A program made the translations under genes and the position numbers. A model generated the notes under the pieces. The model was not told where the DNA came from, did not search any database, and saw nothing but the letters and a program-made list of their open reading frames with translations. From JBGSMF01 sp964651475 (GTDB lineage Bacteria > Chloroflexota > Anaerolineae > Fen-1058): DNA of 64,000 bases. The stretch's first letter is position 1. Each line of letters starts with the position of its first letter. Below, piece by piece: positions 25,957-34,824 of this stretch. The DNA lies in assembly GCA_964651475.1 (NCBI GenBank), contig CAZYXV010000011.1:1-64000 (forward strand), written 5' to 3'.

Positions 25957-28900
25957 CCAATGCCCTGAGCAAGTCCGGGTGGTGCGCGATGACGTTGGGC
26001 GTGATCCATTCGTCAACCTTGATGGGCAGGCGCCAATCCGCATCGGCGTAACGCTTTTCCCACTTGACGAGGAAACTGGCCGGCAACACGCGCAGGCGGA
26101 GGCTGCCAAAGCCGAGATAGCGGTTGTTGCCGATCTTGTGGGCCAGTCCCGGTTCCAGCGCCACGCACCACATCAGTCGCTGCAATTCTTGCTCTTCGAG
26201 ATTCCAAAAGCGGATGGTAAAGTGGGCGCGCGCGCCCGGCAAGATCGCCCTCAAGTAGCTGGCCTGGACGGTGTCCGGTTGGAAATTGTCCAATCGCTTG
26301 ACCAGCGGCGCCAACGGCGCGTGGGGGAATAATCGCCACGTCTTGGCGATGAGCAGCCTGGCCGCCCCAGTCGCGTCCGCCGCGCTTTGCCACTCGCCGC
26401 CGACGCAGCGCCACTTGCCGTAAGGGTAGGGCACTTTGAACCACGCCAGCTCGGGCTGCGCGTCGAACAATCCAAAGCTAAAAGACAGGCGGCCCATGAT
26501 GGCCTGGTTTTGCCCTGCACCCACCCAACCGAACAAGGCGTCGGTGGGATTCAGCGCACGAATATCCAGGCTGGCCTCGGCGGAATTGCTGGCGATGGTA
26601 TAAATGTGGCGCACCATTCCCTTGAGGGTGTGGCTGGGGAGGGCGTAGGTTTTGGGAGCATTTCGCAATTCGGCCCTGGGCGGCGCCATGGCAAAAAAGT
26701 CCCAGCCGTTCACGGGGCCGTCGGCCAGCGTGGTGGTGAAGGATGGCTCGCCGCTTTCGCGCACGTTGGCCGGGGTGAGCAGCTCGGCTTCCACGGCCAA
26801 CATGCCGCAGTAGCCGCCAAAGGCGCGATGCGACGTAAAGCCCTGGGCCGACTTGGGCGGCGTCTGCGCGATGCTCATCTGCGGCGCGAGCGGGTACATG
26901 GTCTTGAGCGCGCCCGCGGCAGCCTCGCCCTCCAGCTCCATCTTTTGCCAGGCGCCCTCCTGGCGCATTGGCTCTTTTCCAAACAATTTGCTGCCCACGC
27001 CGTTCGGGTCGCTCGTCAGCCATTCCAATCGCTTGAGGTTAGCCTGCACCCAGCCAAAGCCGCTGGTCTTTTCGCCGCCAATGGGAATATCGCCCCCTTG
27101 GAAATCTTGCAGCAGGTGCACCAGCAGCGAAAATGCCTCTAAATCGTCTTCGCTTATGTCTTGAATGTCAATCCTGAAATGGAACGCCAGTTGCTTGCCG
27201 TACGCAAAGAGATAATCGCGCTTGGCGCTTTCTACGGGCTGGCCCGTCTTGGGATCCATCCGCACGCCGTCCATCGAGCACCACGAGCGTTCGGGGTCGA
27301 GCGGGTCTAGCAGATACGCGTCTGAGAAAAAGACCAGCCCGCGCCGCCGCTGCGCGCCAAACAGGTGATCCAGCATCTCGGTCGTTTTGGCCGATTCGCC
27401 CCACAGCGTCTTCAGCACTTGCGAAGCGCGCCGCCTGAACGCGCCCTTGAGCGTGCTGCCGGGAATATAGACTTGCCACGCGCCGTCTGGCGACGACGGC
27501 GACCATTCTAGCATCCGCATAAAGACAGTGTCGTACGGCTTGCCGTATTTCTTGGAAATCTCTCGATTGCCCACGCCGCCGGCTCTGAAATCAACCAGGT
27601 GCGGCTGCGATAGTTCCTGGCGGGTGCGGCTGCGAAAGCCTTCCAGAAAAGCAATAAAGTTGCGGTCGTTGGCGATGCTTTTGCGCAGGTTGGCCGGATG
27701 GGTAATATGGTGAAAACGCACGCGGCTGTGCTCGTCTAAAAAGCTGCGCCACGCCTGCGCGCTGACCCCTTCGGGCGGCTGGCTGCGGTCATCCCACTGC
27801 CGCTCGTTGATCTTGCCATCCAGCAGCATGGTTTTGATGAGCAAGTGTTCCTGGCGATTGGCGATTTCCACGTCTACCCAGGCGTCGCTTTGCAGCAAGT
27901 TGATTTGTTTATCTACCTGCTCGTAAAGGCGGGGGAGCACCGCGGCGCACGCCTGGGCCAACAACCCGGTCAAGGCCGCCTCGTCCTGAAAAACGGGCGC
28001 CAGTTGTTCTTGCAAAGCCGGGTCAAGCCCCATGCTGTGCGCTATCTCGAGCCAGGCCGATGAGTTGAATTGCGCGCCGGCCTGGGCCTTGCGGTCCATC
28101 AGCGCCAGCACCCGTTCGACCATGCTGGCCTTTCCGCCCAGCGCCTCTTTGGCCGCCGCTTCCGCCGCGCCCCGCCCGGGAAAGGCATGGCCGCACAGCG
28201 ACTTGATGGCGTCCAACGTTTGCTTGGAGGGGGCAAATTTGCCTTTGCCCAATTTCGCTATGGCCGACGTGGGCAGGCTCCACATCTCTACCTGCTCGCC
28301 GGAACGTTCCATCAGCCAGATGGCCATGATCCTGGCGAGTTGCGCCGCGAATTTCTTCTTCCAATCTTCGGGGCTGAGGATGGGGCCGCCCACCGCCATC
28401 TCCAGGCGAGTGCGGATCGGATCGGGCAGATTTTGCATTGCGCCAACCAGCAAGCGCCCTTCAATCGCGGCAAAGGCCGGTATTTCGGGGTCCACCTTGC
28501 CCCAGTTCCAACCGACCATCACCGGGTTGAGCGCGTCGAAGGTCACATCGAGCCGCAGGTGATTGGCGCCCGGGCGCAGGCGCGGCGGTTCGGCGGGAGA
28601 AAACGGCGTATCCAGTTCGAGCCGGCAGCGCCCCAATCCCTTGCTCTTGCCCGCGCCGAACCAAAAGCGGCCTTCTCGCAACTCGTGGAGGAGATAGTAC
28701 AGCCGGGCGGCATTGTCGCCTTGCTTCAGGACCGCATCGTCTACGGCCAGTGTGAAATCAAACACCGAGTTGCGGAACAGGGTTTCCATTTTATAATTCG
28801 CGTTGGCCTCGGCGGCCCAGCGGTCTTCATCTAGCCTGAGGCCCATGCGCAAATCGAAAAAGTGGTCGCGGGGATAACAGTCTTCGCGCAGGCGGCAATC

Positions 28901-29152
28901 TACCCGCGTGATGAGGTTTGGGGGCAGGGGAGAATCGTACAGGCGCAGCCACAATTGGTTGAGCAGCCCGATGTTTCTGCCGTCGCGCGATTCGCCGATA
29001 AAGGCGTCCATCAACGCCTGGGCCGTGCCGCCAATCTCGCCGGCCAGAGAAACGAGCCGTTGAGTTCCGTCTCCGTCTCGCGTAAAAAGCGTCTTGCGCC
29101 CATTGCCGCGATAGATGGGAGATTCCGCGCAAAGTTTGCCTTGCAGTATCAT
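25940..29152 (-). CDS. Triple Cas7/RAMP fusion protein (type III-related effector-like)
   Basis: 1070 residues; ATG with AGGAGG just upstream. Three RAMP-like units: (1) ~1-180, opening strand MILQGKLCAESPIYRG and Gly-rich loop FGAGKSKGLGRC (165-176); (2) ~197-705, opening strand HLRLDVTFDALNPVMVG, a ~250-residue mostly helical insert, then IPGSTLKG (563-570) and IPIGGEKTSGFGW (689-701); (3) ~780-1025, LPSHTLKG (838-845), LFGW, and IGNNRYLGFGSLRL (1007-1020). 'PGS-LKG' and the final Gly-rich loop are hallmarks of Cas7 (Csm3/Cmr4-type) and TIGR03986-like proteins. Known: Cas7 units form the RNA-binding backbone, and fused Cas7 units make type III-E Cas7-11. Inferred: a single-chain guide-RNA backbone. 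No Cas10 accompanies it. Confidence 0.85.
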   Translation of the reverse strand: MILQGKLCAESPIYRGNGRKTLFTRDGDGTQRLVSLAGEIGGTAQALMDAFIGESRDGRNIGLLNQLWLRLYDSPLPPNLITRVDCRLREDCYPRDHFFDLRMGLRLDEDRWAAEANANYKMETLFRNSVFDFTLAVDDAVLKQGDNAARLYYLLHELREGRFWFGAGKSKGLGRCRLELDTPFSPAEPPRLRPGANHLRLDVTFDALNPVMVGWNWGKVDPEIPAFAAIEGRLLVGAMQNLPDPIRTRLEMAVGGPILSPEDWKKKFAAQLARIMAIWLMERSGEQVEMWSLPTSAIAKLGKGKFAPSKQTLDAIKSLCGHAFPGRGAAEAAAKEALGGKASMVERVLALMDRKAQAGAQFNSSAWLEIAHSMGLDPALQEQLAPVFQDEAALTGLLAQACAAVLPRLYEQVDKQINLLQSDAWVDVEIANRQEHLLIKTMLLDGKINERQWDDRSQPPEGVSAQAWRSFLDEHSRVRFHHITHPANLRKSIANDRNFIAFLEGFRSRTRQELSQPHLVDFRAGGVGNREISKKYGKPYDTVFMRMLEWSPSSPDGAWQVYIPGSTLKGAFRRRASQVLKTLWGESAKTTEMLDHLFGAQRRRGLVFFSDAYLLDPLDPERSWCSMDGVRMDPKTGQPVESAKRDYLFAYGKQLAFHFRIDIQDISEDDLEAFSLLVHLLQDFQGGDIPIGGEKTSGFGWVQANLKRLEWLTSDPNGVGSKLFGKEPMRQEGAWQKMELEGEAAAGALKTMYPLAPQMSIAQTPPKSAQGFTSHRAFGGYCGMLAVEAELLTPANVRESGEPSFTTTLADGPVNGWDFFAMAPPRAELRNAPKTYALPSHTLKGMVRHIYTIASNSAEASLDIRALNPTDALFGWVGAGQNQAIMGRLSFSFGLFDAQPELAWFKVPYPYGKWRCVGGEWQSAADATGAARLLIAKTWRLFPHAPLAPLVKRLDNFQPDTVQASYLRAILPGARAHFTIRFWNLEEQELQRLMWCVALEPGLAHKIGNNRYLGFGSLRLRVLPASFLVKWEKRYADADWRLPIKVDEWITPNVIAHHPDLLRALDARRL

Positions 29153-29201
29153 AGCCCCTCCTGATGGTCAGAGTGATTAAAAGACGGTGCTTGGATAGTA
29201 T
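29152..29201 (-). promoter_or_regulatory. Promoter and Shine-Dalgarno of RAMP operon
   Basis: On the minus strand an extended -10, TGGTATACT (TATACT at 29201-29196), precedes the ATG at 29152 by about 45 bases; AGGAGGGG lies just before the start. The -35 region is weak, as expected for an extended -10 promoter. Confidence 0.6.
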
Positions 29202-29505
29202 ACCATGTTTTTCGGCTTTCAGGTTAACAAGCGTATCAGGGGGGCAAGGCAATCGCATTGTTCTGCCGTTTGAATCCTGCCCCCCCACTTGGCTGCGGCG
29301 TTGAGCTTTCTGGGTTATTGAGTATAATGATGCTCATTGGCGCCTTCTGGGTTTTGCTTGTAATCACAAACCTGCACCGATTGATACCTGATTTTTGTTC
29401 AGTTTGATTGGCAGTTCACAGGGGGCGCCTGCTCATACCCAAAAAGCTATGCTGAAAATGGAATTGCAAAAGGCTCCTTAAAGTAGCACAAGAAGAATCA
29501 TCTCT
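29202..29505. other. 304-bp intergenic region between divergent operon and WD40 gene
   Basis: Divergent control region between the RAMP operon (minus) and the WD40 lipoprotein gene (plus). No gene, RNA gene or repeat array is seen. Checked for CRISPR-type repeats with none found. Confidence 0.5.
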
Positions 29506-31425
29506 ATGAAAAAGATAACGCTGTACTCGCTTTTAGTTGGCCTGGCGCTTGGATTAGCGGCCTGTAGCTTGTTTTCGTCCAGCCCTTCAAAGGAAGATGT
29601 CAAAACCTCCGTCCCAGAGATCACTCAGACCGGCCCAAGCCCTGCTACGCCGGGCGCCAGCGTGGCCGGCGCGGCGACCTCTGCCACCGCTTCCCCGCCG
29701 ACGGAAACGCCTACCCGGCCGCCGACGCCTATTCCCACCTTTCGCGTGCCGGTGTTGGTTGGCACCGGCGTTCCCCAGCCGGCGGACAAGATTACCCGAG
29801 ATACGCTTGACCGTGCCAGCCTGATAGCGCATTGGGGGATGGGGCGCTTGAATCAGTTGGCCTGGTCGCCCGACGGCCGGCAATTGGCAGTAGCTGCCAC
29901 TGGCCTGTACCTCTATGACTCTCAGACACTGCAGCCCCAGCAGATGCTAGAGCCAGATGCGGCCGTCACCGCCGCAAGTTTTGCGCCAGACGGCAAGCGG
30001 CTGGCGGCATTGTCCGACTACCAGTTGACGGTGTGGGAGTTGCCATCCGCGCGCGTGGCCTATACAATGTCGCTGGACGCCTATGGCTATTTCCTGACGA
30101 GCGTAGCCTTTTCGCCGGACAGTGCGCGCCTGGCTTTTGCAGAAGCAGATGGACGGGTGAAGGTGTGCGACGCCGCCGGAGGACGCGAGATCTATAGCCT
30201 GACCGGACATAGCGATCGTGTTACGCGCGTGGTGTTTTCGCCCGACGGCAAATACCTGGCCACGGCCAGCGATGACCAGACAGTAAGGCTTTGGGCGGCG
30301 GCCGATGGGGCAGCCGTCGTCACACTCACAGGCCATACCGCACGGGTGCAAGACATCGCCTTTTCACCTGACGGCGCGCGGCTTGTATCGGTGGCCGATT
30401 ATGACCCGATGGCCCGGGTCTGGCAAGTCGCCACCGGTCAGGAACTTGGCACACTCGAACAGGAGTACATGTGCTGCGGGGCAGCCTACTCGCCCGACGG
30501 AGTCGTCATCGCCACCGCCAGCAGCGAGAGCCACATCCAGTTCTGGGAAGCAGGTACCGGGCGCGAATTGTACAAGCTGGGAGGTTTCGGGGAGAGCGTG
30601 CAGCAATTTGCCTTTTCACCGGATGGCGGCCGGCTGGCGGTCGGCGGGCAAAGCGGCATAGAGATTTTCGATGCTTCCAGCCGTCAAGTTGGCCAAAGCT
30701 GGTATGCCGGTTACAAAACGGCGCTCGGCTTTTCCGCTGACGGCGCCCGGCTAGTGTGGGGCGCCCAGGTGCGCGACCTGACCAACGGGCAGCTTTTACT
30801 CGACCTCGGTGGCCGCACCAGCGGCAGGGCGCTTTCGCCGGACGGGAAAGTGCTGGCGGAAAAGGGCCAACTCCGTGACGTGGAAAGCGGCCAGGCACTG
30901 CGCACCTTTAGCGGCGGCGAGCCGCTCGCCTTTTCGCCAGATGGTCAATGGATCGCCGGCATCGGCGACAACGGCAAGATTACCCTGTCTGAGGTCGCCA
31001 CCGGCAAACTGGCGCGCACTTTCACCGGTCATACACAGGGAATCGGAACGTTGGCCTTTTCACCTGATAGCACGCTGCTTGCCGCCGGCTCGACGGACAA
31101 AAATGTCTATATATGGGACCTTGCCGCCGGCGCCCTGCAGCATACGCTGCGCGGCCATAGCAATAGTGTCACGCAGGTGGTGTTCTCACCCGACGGAACG
31201 CGGCTGGCTTCACGGTCACAAGGGGAAGACTATGCCGTAAAAGTCTGGGACGTTCAGAAAGGGCAGGTCTCGTTTGAAGCGTTGCTTGAATACAAGACCC
31301 GGCGTGACGGCAAAGAGGTGATGAGGTCCGAAACAGCGCGCTCGGTGGCTTTTTCGCCGGACGGCGCGCTGCTCCTGGTGGCGCGCTATAACTCAGCGGC
31401 GGCGTGGGACGTAGCCACCGGCTAA
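29506..31425 (+). CDS. WD40 lipoprotein, 5' part of an interrupted gene
   Basis: 639 residues. Lipoprotein signal with LAAC near residue 20 is followed by a Pro/Ser/Thr-rich linker (~25-85), then WD40 repeats, each with the FSPDGxxLA pattern and a WDxA(S/T)G end; about a dozen are visible. Known: WD40 propellers mediate protein contacts. The frame stops at a TAA (31423-31425) in the middle of a repeat, right after AAWDVATG, and the same frame resumes at once with further repeats (31426-33519). Most likely it was one ~1337-codon gene encoding two propellers. Confidence 0.85.
   Translation: MKKITLYSLLVGLALGLAACSLFSSSPSKEDVKTSVPEITQTGPSPATPGASVAGAATSATASPPTETPTRPPTPIPTFRVPVLVGTGVPQPADKITRDTLDRASLIAHWGMGRLNQLAWSPDGRQLAVAATGLYLYDSQTLQPQQMLEPDAAVTAASFAPDGKRLAALSDYQLTVWELPSARVAYTMSLDAYGYFLTSVAFSPDSARLAFAEADGRVKVCDAAGGREIYSLTGHSDRVTRVVFSPDGKYLATASDDQTVRLWAAADGAAVVTLTGHTARVQDIAFSPDGARLVSVADYDPMARVWQVATGQELGTLEQEYMCCGAAYSPDGVVIATASSESHIQFWEAGTGRELYKLGGFGESVQQFAFSPDGGRLAVGGQSGIEIFDASSRQVGQSWYAGYKTALGFSADGARLVWGAQVRDLTNGQLLLDLGGRTSGRALSPDGKVLAEKGQLRDVESGQALRTFSGGEPLAFSPDGQWIAGIGDNGKITLSEVATGKLARTFTGHTQGIGTLAFSPDSTLLAAGSTDKNVYIWDLAAGALQHTLRGHSNSVTQVVFSPDGTRLASRSQGEDYAVKVWDVQKGQVSFEALLEYKTRRDGKEVMRSETARSVAFSPDGALLLVARYNSAAAWDVATG
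31423..31425 (+). other. In-frame TAA interrupting the WD40 gene
   Basis: Reading through the TAA gives uninterrupted WD40 sequence on both sides (DVATG-stop-QAGNYLPAADNGPINN then MSFSPDGKRLAV). There is no frame change. It is a point nonsense mutation, a recoding site or a base-calling error. Confidence 0.85.
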
Positions 31426-31473
31426 CAAGCAGGCAACTATCTCCCGGCGGCCGACAATGGGCCGATTAACAAT

Positions 31474-33519
31474 ATGAGCTTTTCACCGGACGGCAAGCGG
31501 CTGGCCGTGTCTTTTGAAGCGGGTCTGCTCAACCTGTGGGGCGTCCCATCGCCCCGCCTGGCGCAGACTATTCCAATGCTGCCGCAAGCCACCGCCACCC
31601 CCTCTGGCCCTGCGCTGACACCCTTGACATTAGCTGTGGCTGGCACACCGCTGCCGCCAGATGCCGCGCTCATCGCGCCCGAAAATATGGGCGCGCTGGC
31701 GCCGCTGGCGGTTTGGGGTAATGGCCGGACACAAGCTGGAGGCTGCCTGGCGCTTTCGCCGGACGGCAAGCGCGCCGTCATCGGCTCCACGCTGGGAGCG
31801 TACGTCTACAACGTCGAGACGCGCGCTTGGGAGCGTTTCATCCCTACCGAAGAACGGGTGGAAGACGCTTTCTTTAGCCCGGACGGGCAAAGGCTGGCGC
31901 TGCGCCAGGGCAACCGACTAGGCTGGTATACAGCAGACAGCGCTCAGCTATCGAGTGGATTTACATCGCCTGGCAGGCTCGGCCCCGACGGCCGCACGCT
32001 CGTCTGGAAAAGCGACCACGCGGTGCATTTCGCAGACGCGGCGAGCGGTGAACTCGTACATACTTTTTCGTTCTGGGAATTGCCAGATGAGGCTAGAATT
32101 GACTGGCTGGCCCTGAGCCAGGCCGGGGATGCTTTTGCCGTGGGAATTGGTGGGCAGGTCCGGGTGGCAGACGCGGCGACAGGGAGGGTCAAGCTGCGCT
32201 TTAGCGCTGCCGCAGACAAGCCGAAATCTTGGGGTGGAGCGTTCAGCCCGGATGGCCAGGAGCTGGCGCTCTTTGTCAATGCCGACAAAACGAGCGCGCT
32301 CCAAATCATAAAGGCCGCCACCGGCGACGTTCGGCTCACGTTGGCAGAGTTGCCCGGTCGGATTGTGGCGGTGGCGTATAGCGCCGACGGGCGGCGGTTA
32401 ATGTCGGTCGAAGCAAAAGCAATACACGTATGGGAAGCGGCGAGCGGCGCGGCCTTGGGTGATGTTCCAGGCGAGTACGAGCGCTTTGTTTTCAGCGCCG
32501 ACGGCCTCCAGGCATTGACGAGCAGTGAGGGTGTGGTGAGGCTCTATGACCTGGCAGGCGCGTCATCCCAAGTGCTGGCCGGGCCGGACGCGCTGCTCGG
32601 CCTGGCTTACAGCCTGGACGGTAAGGCACTGGCCGTCAGCAATGCCAACGGTGAGATCCAAATGCTAGATCCCGCGACCGGCGGCCTGCTCAAGACGCTA
32701 TCCGGCCACCACGCGCTATCCAATCGCCCGGCTCAACTGGCGTTCAGCCCAGACGGGCGTTTCCTGGCTTCCATAGAGGGCGGCGCTGTAAACATGGCTG
32801 GGCTTGAGCAAAGCATAGTCCAAGTGTGGGACGTTGCCAGCGGCGATGTATTCGAAACGCTAGATAAACTTGAGGGGGCAGGCCATATCTTGCCCATTGA
32901 CAAGGTCCAGGGGATCGCCTTTAGCCCGGATAGCAGCAAGCTGGGGGTCGTTTTCCTCAATTATTTGCTGATCTATACGCCCGCCGATCGGAGGGCGCGG
33001 CTGGTCAATGGACCGCCGGGCGTCACAGCCGACCGACTCGACGGCCTGGCCTTTAGCCCCGATGGCCGCTATCTCGTCTTGAATGGCCGGGACCAGTTGA
33101 TCGTGCTGGACGCGCAGACCGAAAAACTGCACAGGGTGATCACTTTGAACAAGGACGAGCAAGCCTTCTCGATGCAATTCAGCCCCGACGGCAAGCTCCT
33201 GGCCGCCGGCCTGAACGCCCAGGTCCGGTTGTGGGATCCAGCCAGCGGCGCAGTCGTGCGCACGATAACTAACGACCAAAACGATTACCTGGGCGACGCA
33301 CGGCAACTGGCGTTCAGCCCCGATGGGCGTTTGCTGGTGGGCGGCAGCGGCACCCTACGTATATGGGCCTGGGATGTGGCCACAGGAAAGTTGATATCAA
33401 CGCTACAGTCGCCGCGATACAACAGTATAGACCATGTAGCTTTTAGCCCGGATGGCCGGCGACTGGTGACACTGGGCCGGCACGGCGGCGTGATGGATGT
33501 GTGGGGTATTCAGCCCTGA
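31474..33519 (+). CDS. WD40 repeat protein, 3' part of the interrupted gene
   Basis: 681 residues if started at the ATG 31474, but the frame is open from 31426 and continuous with the upstream lipoprotein gene except for the TAA at 31423-31425. It has at least twelve WD40-like repeats (FSPDGKRLAVSFEAGLLNLWG to FSPDGRRLVTLGRHGGVMDVWG), and a Pro/Thr-rich linker near 35-65. It has no signal peptide and no good ribosome binding site before 31474, so independent secretion is unlikely. Probably a fragment unless the stop is read through. Transcription would end at the hairpin 33653-33691. Confidence 0.8.
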   Translation: MSFSPDGKRLAVSFEAGLLNLWGVPSPRLAQTIPMLPQATATPSGPALTPLTLAVAGTPLPPDAALIAPENMGALAPLAVWGNGRTQAGGCLALSPDGKRAVIGSTLGAYVYNVETRAWERFIPTEERVEDAFFSPDGQRLALRQGNRLGWYTADSAQLSSGFTSPGRLGPDGRTLVWKSDHAVHFADAASGELVHTFSFWELPDEARIDWLALSQAGDAFAVGIGGQVRVADAATGRVKLRFSAAADKPKSWGGAFSPDGQELALFVNADKTSALQIIKAATGDVRLTLAELPGRIVAVAYSADGRRLMSVEAKAIHVWEAASGAALGDVPGEYERFVFSADGLQALTSSEGVVRLYDLAGASSQVLAGPDALLGLAYSLDGKALAVSNANGEIQMLDPATGGLLKTLSGHHALSNRPAQLAFSPDGRFLASIEGGAVNMAGLEQSIVQVWDVASGDVFETLDKLEGAGHILPIDKVQGIAFSPDSSKLGVVFLNYLLIYTPADRRARLVNGPPGVTADRLDGLAFSPDGRYLVLNGRDQLIVLDAQTEKLHRVITLNKDEQAFSMQFSPDGKLLAAGLNAQVRLWDPASGAVVRTITNDQNDYLGDARQLAFSPDGRLLVGGSGTLRIWAWDVATGKLISTLQSPRYNSIDHVAFSPDGRRLVTLGRHGGVMDVWGIQP

Positions 33520-33573
33520 TCAACAGGCACAATACATTCCAGGCGCGGTATCTTCTCAATAATCCGGGGTAGT

Positions 33574-33620
33574 GGCAGGGCTTGCCCCTGCCCTCATATG
33601 GGCGACCGCAAGAGTCGCCC
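33574..33620. repeat. Tandem hairpins of REP-like intergenic element
   Basis: Two adjacent stem-loops: ggcaggg/ccctgcc (33574-33580, 33586-33592) and gggcgac/gtcgccc (33600-33606, 33614-33620). A 13-base direct repeat, ccaggcgcggtat, flanks them (33539 and 33639). The layout looks like a mobile intergenic element with target-like flanks. Confidence 0.6.
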
Positions 33621-33652
33621 CTACATTTTGAGATGATACCAGGCGCGGTATA

Positions 33653-33691
33653 AAAAGACCCCAGGGGTTTTCAGAACCCTTGGGGTCTTTT
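33653..33691. terminator. Bidirectional terminator between WD40 gene and tRNA-Gly
   Basis: aaaagaccccaggggtt (33653-33669) pairs with aacccttggggtctttt (33675-33691), one mismatch, A/T tails on both sides. It sits two bases past the 3' end of the minus-strand tRNA and also downstream of the + strand WD40 gene. Confidence 0.85.
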
Positions 33692-33693
33692 AA

Positions 33694-33765
33694 GCGGGCG
33701 ACGGGACTCGAACCCGCGACCTCCTGCTTGGAAGGCAGGAGCTCTACCAACTGAGCTACACCCGC
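33694..33765 (-). tRNA. tRNA-Gly (anticodon UCC)
   Basis: 72 bases on the minus strand folding as a complete cloverleaf: 7-bp acceptor (GCGGGTG/CGCCCGC with one G-T pair), D-arm GCTC/GAGC, anticodon arm CCTGC-CTTCCAA-GCAGG giving anticodon TCC (reads GGA), and T-arm GCGGG-TTCGAGT-CCCGT. The 3' CCA is not encoded. A terminator follows immediately. Confidence 0.97.
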
Positions 33766-33813
33766 AAATATTCACTTGCAAAGATACCACAGACAGCTAG
33801 TTTTGGCAAGCAG

Positions 33814-34824
33814 TTACCTTCTCCATTCATCCCATATCTGCCAATCGCTCGCCTCAGCTTCCCACGCCGCATAGATTGCAACTCCTTGCGCTATTCGTTC
33901 GGATTGGGATAGCCCGACCTGGCCAGCGCACGTGCCGGCCAGGCCATTGGGCAAATCTTCTGCGCCTACCCAATGCGAGGGCGTCTGTTCGCGGGAGATT
34001 GAAATTCCAAAGAGCAATTCCACGCCTGCGCCGGCTAAACTCTTGCTGATGCCTCGCACCTGTTCGCGCAGCCACACACGATATAGCGCCGGGTGCGGCT
34101 GGTAGCTGTCATACGTCATGGTTGCAATCTGGTCCACGCGCTGCGCCACAGAACGATAATACTTGCCGCTCCACTTGAGATTGCCCAACAGAGGCAGCCA
34201 TTCCAAAACGTCGGGCTTCCACTGGCTCGCGGCAATGCTGATGGTTCGCCCCGGACCGAGCGCGGCCCTGACTTCTTCCAACAACAGCAGATAGTTGCGA
34301 TCGTCGTCAAACACAGGCTCGACGTTCAAATGAACACCGTCCAAGCTGGCCTCGTTTACCTGCGCCAAGACGAACTCGACGATCTTGCGGCGAGTGATTG
34401 GGTCGGCCAGCTCCACCCAGCCTCGAAGCCCGACAATGGCGTCGTTTTTCAACGGAATCCCGACCCAGGCCAGCAGGCGCGTGTCTTGGTTGAAGCGGCG
34501 AAAGGCTGCCACAAATTCGGGCGCGTGAGCATACGACTGGCTAAATGTGCCGTCGGGCTTGATATAGCTGAGGTAAGGAAAAAGATAGGCGAGTTGCCGC
34601 GCGGACGCATTCCTGGCCAGCTCGGCCACCGCCGCCTCGTTTACCGGCTGGGAGGTCCAATCAACGCTGATCCAGGCGCCATTCCTGGCAAGATCGCATT
34701 GGGGGCTTGATAGGTCAAGAGGAACCCACAGCCATCCCAAGACGGCCAACACGCCCACCAACAGCAGGCCGTTAATTGCCCATCGAAAACGTGAGTGAAA
34801 TAGATGTTTGCACATGCGTCTCAT
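33814..34824 (-). CDS. GH18-like glycoside hydrolase with membrane anchor
   Basis: 336 residues; ATG overlaps the previous stop (ATGA). N-terminal membrane segment (~14-33). The rest reads as a TIM barrel: LLAWVGIPL, then DGVHLNVEPV near 162-171 (a DxxxxNxE form of the GH18 DxxDxDxE strand with E at the acid position), ISIAASQW and IATMTYDSYQP. Known: GH18-like barrels cleave beta-linked amino-sugar polymers. Inferred: extracytoplasmic trimming of the polysaccharide made by this locus, since it is the last gene of the coupled operon. The changed motif makes activity uncertain. Confidence 0.7.
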   Translation of the reverse strand: MRRMCKHLFHSRFRWAINGLLLVGVLAVLGWLWVPLDLSSPQCDLARNGAWISVDWTSQPVNEAAVAELARNASARQLAYLFPYLSYIKPDGTFSQSYAHAPEFVAAFRRFNQDTRLLAWVGIPLKNDAIVGLRGWVELADPITRRKIVEFVLAQVNEASLDGVHLNVEPVFDDDRNYLLLLEEVRAALGPGRTISIAASQWKPDVLEWLPLLGNLKWSGKYYRSVAQRVDQIATMTYDSYQPHPALYRVWLREQVRGISKSLAGAGVELLFGISISREQTPSHWVGAEDLPNGLAGTCAGQVGLSQSERIAQGVAIYAAWEAEASDWQIWDEWRR

